Shown: positions 1 through 5,951 of the stretch, one piece after another
How positions within the stretch are numbered: the first letter of the stretch is position 1
How the letters are laid out: every line of letters begins with the position of its first letter
Assembly: GCA_029857925.1 (NCBI GenBank)
Contig: JAOUGF010000158.1
Coordinates: forward strand, 1-5,955
Length of the DNA: 5,955 nt
Source: Gammaproteobacteria bacterium
GTDB taxonomy: Bacteria > Pseudomonadota > Gammaproteobacteria > S012-40
Direction of reading: 5' to 3'
The notes under the pieces: model-generated
Seen by the model: only the letters and a program-made list of their open reading frames with translations
Database searches by the model: none
What the model was told of the DNA's origin: nothing
Translations under genes and position numbers: made by a program

Positions 1-1059
1 TAATCCAGTGAAATAGCGATTAAGCCACGGGTGGCGGAGCAGTGCGTGATACACGGCGCGTGGTGCGCGATAGACGATGCCGGCGAGTAGCCGCGCATAG
101 CTCAGATCGCGGCGTAACGCCTGTAACGTGTAGTTATATTCACGTAATGGCGTGCCTTCGCGCAGGTGGCGATCTATCGTATGCGCGGCGTGTGTGCCGC
201 TGGCCAGCGCATAGTAAATACCTTCACCGAATAGAGCCTCTCCTAACCCGGCGGCGTCACCCACTAAGACCACCGGGCCGTGAGTTAGGTTGCGCGCAAC
301 GGGCGCGATCGGTATCGGTGCGGACAGCGCGCGGTGCCCGTCACCGGGAATCGCATTTTGGGTGATAAATTTTTGTAATTCGTGTTGCATCGACGTGTTG
401 GCGGCGGTTTTGCGCCAACGATAGACCCCGACATTATAATGATCGGCCTTCGGAAATACCCAGCCATAACCATGCGCAAGCGCGCCGGTATCCACCCACG
501 CGCGATGCGTGAGCGCAGGCGCCAGTTGCTCGTAGGGCAACAGCACTTCACTGGCAAATGCGAAGGTAGGGCGTAGATGTGGCCAGCCGATACGCCGCAC
601 CTGGCTGTTTGCGCCGTCCGCGCCGACCAATACGCGGGCACGAAAGTGGCCGTCGCTCGTTACTACATGCACAACGCCCTGCGCATCTACGGTGTAATGA
701 ATAACAGTGCGTGAAGTGAAAAGTTGCGCGCCTCGTGCGCAGGCTTGCTGCACTAAAAAATAATCGAATTGATCGCGACGCACGGTGACGCCTGCATCAG
801 CGACATCCAAGGTGAAAAAATGCTTAGTGTTATGGCTCAACAATGCGCCTTGCAACCTATGTTCGATGACCGGCGCAATATCAAACGGCAGAAACCTGAA
901 TGCCTTGTTCGACAGCCCGCCCGCACAAATTTTGGTGCGCGGTAAGCAGGATTTTTCCAAGATGCAGACGCGCCACCCTGCAGCCGCAAGATGATAGGCA
1001 GCGATACTACCGCTGGGCCCGCTGCCGACAACGATCACATCAAAATCGGATTCAGTCAC
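1..1059 (-). CDS. Geranylgeranyl reductase family FAD-dependent oxidoreductase (3' end cut by window edge)
   Basis: Flavoprotein oxidoreductase of the geranylgeranyl reductase family, which reduces isoprenoid double bonds in lipids, quinones or pigment side chains; the substrate here cannot be told. The 353 visible residues run open to the left edge, and perhaps 40-60 C-terminal residues are missing compared with usual family length. Seen in order: an FAD dinucleotide-binding loop GSGPSGS (residues 12-18) after the first beta strand; the family motif PRTKICAGG (40-48); the VRRDQFDYFL segment (93-102); LVGADGANS (144-152); GYGWVFPK followed by NVGVY (197-213); a second FAD motif LVGDAAGL (265-272); and GEGIYYALASG (278-288), a family hallmark. 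The start is GTG, chosen because AAGGAG lies 6 nt upstream and the FAD motif then sits at the expected distance from the N-terminus. Probably cytoplasmic or peripheral on the inner membrane. Family assignment is firm; substrate is not. Confidence 0.93.
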   Translation of the reverse strand, partial: MTESDFDVIVVGSGPSGSIAAYHLAAAGWRVCILEKSCLPRTKICAGGLSNKAFRFLPFDIAPVIEHRLQGALLSHNTKHFFTLDVADAGVTVRRDQFDYFLVQQACARGAQLFTSRTVIHYTVDAQGVVHVVTSDGHFRARVLVGADGANSQVRRIGWPHLRPTFAFASEVLLPYEQLAPALTHRAWVDTGALAHGYGWVFPKADHYNVGVYRWRKTAANTSMQHELQKFITQNAIPGDGHRALSAPIPIAPVARNLTHGPVVLVGDAAGLGEALFGEGIYYALASGTHAAHTIDRHLREGTPLREYNYTLQALRRDLSYARLLAGIVYRAPRAVYHALLRHPWLNRYFTGL

Positions 1060-1065
1060 GTTGGG

Positions 1066-1071
1066 CTCCTT
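1066..1071 (-). promoter_or_regulatory. Shine-Dalgarno of the reductase gene
   Basis: AAGGAG on the minus strand lies 6 nt before the GTG at 1059-1057. This near-perfect ribosome binding site decides the non-ATG start of the reductase gene. Confidence 0.85.
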
Positions 1072-1143
1072 GGTGAATTAATATTGCGGATGCCGATGGC
1101 TTTGATAATGGAGGCTATAAATTTTACTTTTGCGTCTAGGTAT

Positions 1144-1154
1144 AATATATCACA
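1144..1154 (-). promoter_or_regulatory. Putative extended -10 promoter for the reductase gene
   Basis: Read on the minus strand this is TGTGATATATT, which fits the extended -10 consensus TRTGnTATAAT with one mismatch in the hexamer (TATATT). No good -35 is found 17 nt further upstream, which is tolerable for extended -10 promoters. Transcription would begin near 1137 and give a leader of roughly 80 nt before the GTG at 1059. Motif match only. Confidence 0.45.
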
Positions 1155-1483
1155 AAAAAAATGCAAACCTGTCGTGGATTTGCAACGCCAGTTTCGCATG
1201 ATTGCGCGGATTGATTGTAAAGATTAAATTAAGGCTAGAAGTAATAAAGACAATGCAAAAAGTTACTTTATAGATGGGTTTTAAATAATGAGGAATAATA
1301 AATAAACTGATATGTGTACAAGTTGATTTCAGTCGTAGGTTTTTCCGGTCGATATGTGTTTAACCTCAAGCGCAACAATATCTGTGGTTGACGCGTTAGT
1401 TTAATCCAGCCCGCTGCAAGGTATTTTTGAACAGGCTAAAAGTGGTGTAAAAAACGGTGGTTTTGGTCAGCGGTGTTTCTTAT

Positions 1484-1495
1484 CTCAGCGCTGAG
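1484..1495. repeat. Perfect 12-bp palindrome (possible operator) upstream of kinase gene
   Basis: CTCAGCGCTGAG equals its own reverse complement. It lies about 180 nt before the proposed kinase start, in non-coding DNA. Its size and symmetry fit a dimeric regulator site, but no regulator can be named. Confidence 0.4.
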
Positions 1496-1514
1496 CTTGC
1501 ACTGTTTTGGTGTG

Positions 1515-1535
1515 CGGATAGGCGCCATTTATCCG
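1515..1535. repeat. Inverted repeat / hairpin upstream of kinase gene
   Basis: CGGATA (1515-1520) and TATCCG (1530-1535) are exact inverted repeats around a 9-nt loop that itself contains the palindrome GGCGCC. No T-run follows on either strand, so it does not look like an intrinsic terminator. It could be a leader-RNA stem or a protein site. Confidence 0.35.
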
Positions 1536-1659
1536 GTACTTTGCTTGCAGGATGCAATGTGTTGAGTATGAGCGCGCGGTCGTAGCGTCCGGTATACGCG
1601 TCGGATATCATCGTGTGACGTTGCGTCGATAAACGGTTACGGTTCTATTGCATCGGGTC

Positions 1660-1663
1660 GAGG
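1660..1663 (+). promoter_or_regulatory. Ribosome binding site that selects the kinase TTG start
   Basis: GAGG lies 8 nt before TTG 1672. The other in-frame TTG codons fit less well: 1648 has no clear Shine-Dalgarno, and 1666 is only 2 nt from GAGG. An in-frame TAA at 1630-1632 bars any start further upstream. Confidence 0.5.
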
Positions 1664-1671
1664 CGTTGGTC

Positions 1672-3798
1672 TTGGAAAATAGACAAAAAAAACAGAATAT
1701 AACTTCTTGGGTTACCGACCACGTAACGATCTTAGTGGCGGCGCTGGTGATTTTTGTGGGTGGGGTATTCACGTTCCGTGATTTGGACCAACAAAAACAG
1801 CATACGTTGATGATGCAGCACGAACGTTTAGAGGCCAAAAATCATTTGTTGCAAGAAAGAATCAGCGGCTTTATGCGGATAATCAATGTCACCTTGAATG
1901 ATGTAGAAATTCGTCAGGCGACGCGCGGAAAAGCCTGTGCCGACAAGGGCGGTCTAGATGCCATTGTAAGGCAAACGCAAGAAATCAAGGCATTGTATAT
2001 GGCGTCCCCGCGGGACGGCCTGATATGTGGATTTCCCAAAGGATACGAACATCTAAATCAGGCGGAAATAGAATTTGTGAAAAAAATCGCGTTACACGCG
2101 CACGTCGAGAACGGCGTGCACTTGGCCGTGAATAACGGAAATAGTTTGAATAACATTGTATTTTACAAGAAATACATCACTCCGCACGAGCGACTGGGGC
2201 TGTTGGCGTTCGCATCCATAGATACAGCCTATTTTAATGAATTGGTCATGTCTGTGATTGACGATTTCGAGGCGGATGACGGTATCTCGAGCGTGCTCGC
2301 GTTTGCGTTTGATAATGAACGCGCCGCGCGGGAGATCGGTCGCAAGGACGGGATAAAGACCTTGTTGCAATACGCTACCCTGGTTGGCGTGCACGCGCAC
2401 GATATGGAAACGCACCTGGATCTCGACCAAGAGAGTATTTTACGGCAATTTAATGCAGGGGAAGAGAAGTTCCAATTCTTAATTGACGATGTGGATTTAA
2501 ACCGATTTCAAAACGATATCAACCTTTATGCGGTCACCTATTTTGATGTGGGGATTACATTAAAAGGGTGGCGAAAAAAAGCGCTAATGGGAATGACGAT
2601 GTATGTGGGTTTTTGCAGCGCATTGCTGTTGATGGTGTGGATTATCAAATTAAATGAGCGGCGGTTGCGCAAGGCAACCGAGGAGGCGCAGGCCGCAAAC
2701 CTGGCCAAGGGCCAGTTTCTGTCGCATATGAGTCATGAATTACGCACGCCGCTGAATGCGGTTATCGGCTACGGACAACTTTTGCGCGAAACCGTCGCGA
2801 GCCAAGAGGGCGTCGAATATTGCAATGAAATTCAGAAAGCGGGAAAACATCTGCTCAAACTTATCAGCGATATTTTGGATTTTTCGGTGGTCGAAGCGGG
2901 GAAGTATACGCTGGATATCAACGACGTAAATGTGGAAGCCTTGCTTATGGAGTGCATTGCAAGCGTGAAACCCCTCGCGGACGCCTCAAACGTCGAGTTT
3001 GATTTACACGTGGATAAAGGCGTGATGGCGCGCGCTGACATCACCCGTTTACGGCAAGTTGTGTTGAATTTGCTTTCCAATGCGATAAAGTACGGTAAAA
3101 ACGGCGGCAAAGTGACTTTGGTGGCGACAGATAGAGACCACCAAGTGAAAATTGTCGTCAAGGATCAGGGTACGGGCATCCCCGCGCATCTGAAAGATCA
3201 ATTATTTATTCCGTTTAATCGGTTGGATGCGGTTAAAGGCACTATTCCAGGCGCAGGTTTGGGGTTGGCGTTGAGCAAACAACTTGCCCTTGCGATGGGC
3301 GGGCAAATGGGTGTGGAGAGTAACGAAGGTGAAGGTGCCGCGTTTTGGGTTACATTGCCGCATGTTACGGCCGACCGAGCGCTGGCCGCAACCGCGACGA
3401 ACAAGTTGATCGCAAATGATATTGCGGGTACGGTGTTGTATGTTGAAGATAACGTCGTCAACGCACAACTGATGAAAAAGTTGTTTTCGCGTTTATTGCC
3501 CAATGTTGTATTGGAGGTGGCTCATACGTGCGCAGAAGGTTTGCGATGTGTGCAACGCACGGTATACCATGTGGTGCTTTTGGACATGCACCTTCCCGAT
3601 TGTGATGGGATCGCGTTGCTACACAAGCTGCGCGCGATCGGCGTTAAGGCCCCTTGTTTTGCGGTTACCGCCGATGCGTCACCCCAGGAGAGGGAGGGCG
3701 CGTTGCAGGCGGGCTTTCAATTGCACTTAACCAAACCGCTGAATGCCACCGAATTGCAGGCTGCGTTGGTCCAAGTGTTGAGTGTCGTATCACGCTAA
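1672..3798 (+). CDS. Hybrid sensor histidine kinase (periplasmic sensor, HisKA, HATPase, receiver)
   Basis: Inner-membrane sensor kinase of 708 residues that should autophosphorylate on His and pass phosphate to its own receiver, then probably to an unlinked Hpt protein or regulator. Seen: membrane segment 1 (about 18-35); a periplasmic domain of about 265 residues (36-300); membrane segment 2 (305-325); then only a short coiled linker, with no HAMP, before the H-box SHMSHELRTP (phosphoacceptor His355). The ATPase has N-box Asn470, G1 DQGTG (498-502), F-box FIPFNR (512-517) and G2 GAGLGL (527-532). The receiver has acidic Glu592-Asp593, phosphoacceptor Asp638, Thr666 and Lys688. All catalytic positions are intact. 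The sensor has a LLAFASIDTAYFNEL stretch resembling dCache domains and exactly two cysteines (89 and 119). No DNA-binding domain or partner regulator is in the window. The start is probably TTG 1672; TTG 1648 adds 8 residues, and the first in-frame ATG (1810) would delete membrane segment 1. Confidence 0.93.
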   Translation: MENRQKKQNITSWVTDHVTILVAALVIFVGGVFTFRDLDQQKQHTLMMQHERLEAKNHLLQERISGFMRIINVTLNDVEIRQATRGKACADKGGLDAIVRQTQEIKALYMASPRDGLICGFPKGYEHLNQAEIEFVKKIALHAHVENGVHLAVNNGNSLNNIVFYKKYITPHERLGLLAFASIDTAYFNELVMSVIDDFEADDGISSVLAFAFDNERAAREIGRKDGIKTLLQYATLVGVHAHDMETHLDLDQESILRQFNAGEEKFQFLIDDVDLNRFQNDINLYAVTYFDVGITLKGWRKKALMGMTMYVGFCSALLLMVWIIKLNERRLRKATEEAQAANLAKGQFLSHMSHELRTPLNAVIGYGQLLRETVASQEGVEYCNEIQKAGKHLLKLISDILDFSVVEAGKYTLDINDVNVEALLMECIASVKPLADASNVEFDLHVDKGVMARADITRLRQVVLNLLSNAIKYGKNGGKVTLVATDRDHQVKIVVKDQGTGIPAHLKDQLFIPFNRLDAVKGTIPGAGLGLALSKQLALAMGGQMGVESNEGEGAAFWVTLPHVTADRALAATATNKLIANDIAGTVLYVEDNVVNAQLMKKLFSRLLPNVVLEVAHTCAEGLRCVQRTVYHVVLLDMHLPDCDGIALLHKLRAIGVKAPCFAVTADASPQEREGALQAGFQLHLTKPLNATELQAALVQVLSVVSR

Positions 3799-5123
3799 GG
3801 TAAAGCGCGCACGTAGGTTGCTGGAGGGGAGGCGGTCGCGGGGTCATATCCCACTTGCGACGTCGAATTTTTCAAGATGGCGTTGATATCGAAAGTCGCG
3901 ATTGCGTTGTTTCTGTCATTCATCCAGTAGCCAAACACAGTGCTATCCGTCGCTACCGCGACCACGGCGTGCGGGTCTTGCGCACCGCTCCAAGGGACAT
4001 GTTTTCCATTCGCGAGCACGATGTCCGGCATGGTCAATACAGGTGAGCGACGCGCAAAGCCCATTGTTGTGGCGGGCGACGATAATTCAGCGATAAAATA
4101 GGTGTGTGCCGGTGTCATCCCCGCGCCAAACAAAACAAGATGATTTTGCGGTGAAATCGCAACCTGCGTAAAGTTGGTCACGGTGGTGTCGCGTGTTACC
4201 GCGCTTACAGGTAAATGAAATGTGTGGTCAGTAGCATTGATTTGCAATTGATTAAGATCTACAAAGGTAAGTCCGCTACCCTCGTCACTTAACAGTGCTA
4301 CATTATAGACGGTGTCTAACGCGATTGAGTCGATGTATTGGTCAACGATGAACAGCGCCTTCGTTGCCGCGTCTGGCCGAAATACTTCACCTGCATTTAT
4401 ATCTATAATGACGAGTGCGTCACCGGTGCGGTTTTGATAGTTGCCGCCCGAAAATAGGAATGGCTGGCGGGTATCGCCGACCCTTAACGTCGGATGCAGC
4501 GCGAAATGCTCAATGATTTCTACACCGTTTGCGGGGTCAACTTCCAGCGAGGCGATGGAATGTGTCAGCGTGGGGCGCTGAGGGTCATGATAATCTATAA
4601 ACAGAAATCCACGGCTCGTGGCGGCGATTAGGCGTTGTGAGGCGGCATCTAAAATGATGCCAGAGGTGTAAACACCCTTGGCGCCGCCGAAGGTCAATGT
4701 AGGCGCCCCGAAAATGTCTTGTGTAAGGTATATATTAAGTTCAACGCCATCGCTAATGCGAAATAGGCTGAGCCGTGTATCACGGTAGTCAAATGCCGCA
4801 CCTACGCCATGTGTCGGGTCTATGCTAGTGCCGCTGATATTGCGTAATGACAAAGGGTGTAAGCGTGATTGCAGCGCGGAAGGGTCGTCGGCGGTGTCGT
4901 GTACTATGCGTAGCAGTGCGCGATTAACCACAGTGCGTCCTGGTGCAATACCTACGACGACGCCCTCTTGAAGGTATGCCGACATTGCACCTGAATGCAT
5001 GGCCGAACTGCTTATGACGGGCGATGTGGGGGACGATACCGGTGTCGGGTGTTCGCCGCCACCGCCGCAGCCTACAAGTGTCGCGAGAAACATATGGCAG
5101 TAAAATAGCGGGATAGCGCGCAT
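3795..5123 (-). CDS. Predicted lipoprotein with beta-propeller-like repeats, function unknown
   Basis: 442-residue exported protein of unknown function. The N-terminus MRAIPLFYCHMFLATLVGC is a short lipoprotein signal ending in lipobox LVGC, with lipidated Cys19. The residue after the Cys is Gly rather than Asp, which fits outer-membrane sorting. A Gly run and a flexible Pro/Ser/Thr linker follow (about 20-41). The body has recurring strand motifs ending in a hydrophobic-Asp pattern: GFLFIDYHD (172-180), DALVIIDIN (235-243), GLTFVDLN (284-291) and NAIATFDIN (406-414), plus a weaker one near 118-126. Such spacing suggests a seven-bladed or similar beta-propeller, of the kind used for binding rather than catalysis. 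No catalytic motif is recognised. ATG 5123 is the only usable start, since an in-frame TGA lies just upstream; its ribosome binding site is weak (GAG 8 nt away). The gene is convergent with the kinase and divergent from the oxidoreductase gene. Confidence 0.85.
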   Translation of the reverse strand: MRAIPLFYCHMFLATLVGCGGGGEHPTPVSSPTSPVISSSAMHSGAMSAYLQEGVVVGIAPGRTVVNRALLRIVHDTADDPSALQSRLHPLSLRNISGTSIDPTHGVGAAFDYRDTRLSLFRISDGVELNIYLTQDIFGAPTLTFGGAKGVYTSGIILDAASQRLIAATSRGFLFIDYHDPQRPTLTHSIASLEVDPANGVEIIEHFALHPTLRVGDTRQPFLFSGGNYQNRTGDALVIIDINAGEVFRPDAATKALFIVDQYIDSIALDTVYNVALLSDEGSGLTFVDLNQLQINATDHTFHLPVSAVTRDTTVTNFTQVAISPQNHLVLFGAGMTPAHTYFIAELSSPATTMGFARRSPVLTMPDIVLANGKHVPWSGAQDPHAVVAVATDSTVFGYWMNDRNNAIATFDINAILKNSTSQVGYDPATASPPATYVRALP

Positions 5124-5206
5124 TTTCCAGACTCGTCACACGAAATAGGGATTTCTGTGCAAACTTCATGCGCTTTTATTTTTTGCTTGGAACGTGCGCC
5201 GAGGAT

Positions 5207-5217
5207 TATGTTCTAAT
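5207..5217 (+). promoter_or_regulatory. Putative extended -10 promoter for the oxidoreductase gene
   Basis: TATGTTCTAAT matches TRTGnTATAAT except for one hexamer position (TCTAAT). Transcription would begin near 5224 and give a leader of about 45 nt. On the opposite strand, CATAAT (5210-5205) overlaps it and could be the -10 of the lipoprotein gene, although no good -35 accompanies it. An alternative forward pair is TTGCTT (5183-5188) with TATGTT (5207-5212). Confidence 0.5.
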
Positions 5218-5255
5218 TCACAAGCGTGTTGCGTATAGGACGAGAGGTTGTGCTA

Positions 5256-5276
5256 ATGGTAGTTTTATATGAGTGA
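5256..5276 (+). CDS. Possible 6-codon upstream ORF overlapping the oxidoreductase start
   Basis: ATG at 5256 opens the peptide MVVLYE and stops at TGA 5274-5276, in a different frame from the oxidoreductase gene and 8 nt inside it. GAGAGG (5242-5247) lies 8 nt before this ATG, an ideal spacing, whereas the same motif is 21 nt from the oxidoreductase ATG, too far to serve it directly. This looks like a leader ORF for translational coupling, in which ribosomes ending at the TGA re-initiate at ATG 5269. It may equally be chance. It is not expected to have a protein function of its own. Confidence 0.35.
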   Translation: MVVLYE

Positions 5277-5802
5277 CGCCGAAAAGGACGTGGTTATTAA
5301 AGCACGACCATCATGGCGGCGTAGGGTATTGCGCTGGTCCATAGAGGGCGCCTTGATGTTGGGTATATTTTGGGCGGTACAGGCCTACCAAAAGCGGGAC
5401 GCCCCACAGGGAGCGGCGCCACAATTGGAGGCGCGCACCATTACAGGACAACAAGTCAGCCTTGCAACCCCGCGTGAAGGTGCGGTTTTGGTGCACTTTT
5501 GGGCCACCTGGTGTCCGATATGTCGAATGGAGCAGGGCTCTATTCAGCGGCTTGCCCAAGATTATTCAGTGATCAGTGTTGCAAGTCAGTCGGGCGAACC
5601 TGCGGCGGTTCTTGCATTTATGCGCGAACAAGGCTTAAGTTTTCCTGCCGTGGCAGACCCGGCGGGATATTGGGCAAGTCAATTCAATGTACGGGCCTTT
5701 CCGATGAGTTTTATTATCGATAAGTATGGTGTTATTCGGTTTGTCGAGATTGGATTTACGAGTGAAACGGGATTGCGAGCGCGCCTAGCATTAGCGAGTT
5801 GA
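5269..5802 (+). CDS. ScsD/TlpA-like membrane-anchored thiol-disulfide oxidoreductase
   Basis: 177-residue protein disulfide oxidoreductase that should exchange disulfides with partner proteins in the periplasm. Seen: an Arg-rich cytoplasmic tail (13-22) and one uncleaved membrane segment (about 21-40), which give an N-in orientation; a linker with the DAPQGAAPQLEA stretch typical of the family (44-55); then a thioredoxin fold with redox motif WCPIC (Cys82 and Cys85) inside FWATWCPIC, and the cis-proline Pro145 in RAFPMSFIID. The ending, with a Gly-Phe-Thr segment and GLRARL, also matches the ScsD-type family. Most relatives have a small residue or Val/Thr before the cis-Pro; here it is Phe144. 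The start is ATG 5269 because an in-frame TAG lies at 5260-5262. It has no good ribosome binding site of its own and is overlapped by a mini-ORF. The electron partner (for example a DsbD/ScsB-like or CcdA protein) is not in the window, so whether it oxidises or reduces is open. Confidence 0.92.
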   Translation: MSDAEKDVVIKARPSWRRRVLRWSIEGALMLGIFWAVQAYQKRDAPQGAAPQLEARTITGQQVSLATPREGAVLVHFWATWCPICRMEQGSIQRLAQDYSVISVASQSGEPAAVLAFMREQGLSFPAVADPAGYWASQFNVRAFPMSFIIDKYGVIRFVEIGFTSETGLRARLALAS

Positions 5803-5856
5803 CAAGCGCTCTTAAGACAAAGTCTATTTTCACTCAGCTTTATTAAGCCTTCTTTC

Positions 5857-5885
5857 TTGACAGCAGGAAACCCCTTGAGTAAACT
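5857..5885 (+). promoter_or_regulatory. Sigma-70 promoter for the gene at the right edge
   Basis: A perfect -35 TTGACA (5857-5862) and a -10 TAAACT (5880-5885, 4 of 6 consensus bases) are separated by the optimal 17 bp. Transcription would start near 5892 and give a leader of about 60 nt to the ATG at 5952. This is the best promoter match in the window. Confidence 0.65.
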
Positions 5886-5888
5886 CAA
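5875..5888. promoter_or_regulatory. Inverted repeat covering the -10 (candidate operator)
   Basis: TTGAGT (5875-5880) and ACTCAA (5883-5888) are exact inverted repeats separated by AA, and they enclose the -10 of the right-edge promoter. A repressor dimer bound here would block RNA polymerase. The regulator is unknown. Confidence 0.45.
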
Positions 5889-5941
5889 ATCAGACGTTTC
5901 GACTTAAGTAGACGTCATTCCTTTTTTACCCAACTTTATGT

Positions 5942-5946
5942 GGAGG
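5942..5946 (+). promoter_or_regulatory. Shine-Dalgarno of the right-edge gene
   Basis: GGAGG (within TGGAGG) lies 5 nt before ATG 5952, a strong ribosome binding site. With the promoter upstream, it argues that a real gene starts at the window edge. Confidence 0.65.
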
Positions 5947-5951
5947 CTTTT

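Larger units (their letters stand above)
1060..1671. other. Long gene-free divergent spacer between reductase and kinase genes
   Basis: About 610 bases separate the two divergent start codons. The part from 1081 to about 1320 is strongly AT-rich. The part from 1480 to 1650 is GC-richer and rich in small palindromes. Open frames crossing it are short, lack ribosome binding sites and have no recognisable protein features. I found no tRNA-like, rRNA-like or riboswitch-like sequence by eye. It contains the reductase promoter candidate and the palindromic elements listed separately. No convincing sigma-70 promoter for the kinase could be assigned. Confidence 0.7.

Noticed and set aside
42..365. 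Plus-strand open frame of 107 codons
   Set aside because: It is antisense to the clearly conserved reductase gene, is Arg-rich and has no family motifs or ribosome binding site.
1141..1146. Perfect TATAAT on the plus strand as a kinase promoter
   Set aside because: No -35 is found at 16-18 bp and no TG extension is present. It is more than 500 nt from the kinase and lies in AT-rich DNA where such hexamers arise by chance.
991..1227. Plus-strand open frame running from the reductase start into the spacer
   Set aside because: It begins antisense to the FAD-motif region, has no Shine-Dalgarno, and its composition is that of AT-rich spacer rather than of a protein.
1608..1838. Minus-strand open frame of 76 codons, Cys-rich
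   Set aside because: It is a shadow of the kinase N-terminus. The cysteines come from antisense of Gln/Thr-rich codons, and no ribosome binding site is seen.
3198..3503. Minus-strand open frames antisense to the kinase ATPase domain
   Set aside because: They are antisense to conserved HATPase motifs, and two such frames overlap each other, as expected for shadows.
4924..5169. Minus-strand open frame starting MKFAQKSLFRVTSLENARYP, upstream of the lipoprotein start
   Set aside because: Its start lies in the leader, but most of it overlaps the lipoprotein in another frame, is Arg-rich, has no Shine-Dalgarno, and lacks signal or domain features.
5804..5856. Intrinsic terminator after the oxidoreductase gene
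   Set aside because: Only 4-bp stems (AGAC/GTCT and GCTT/AAGC) with short, interrupted T-rich tails are visible, too weak to call.
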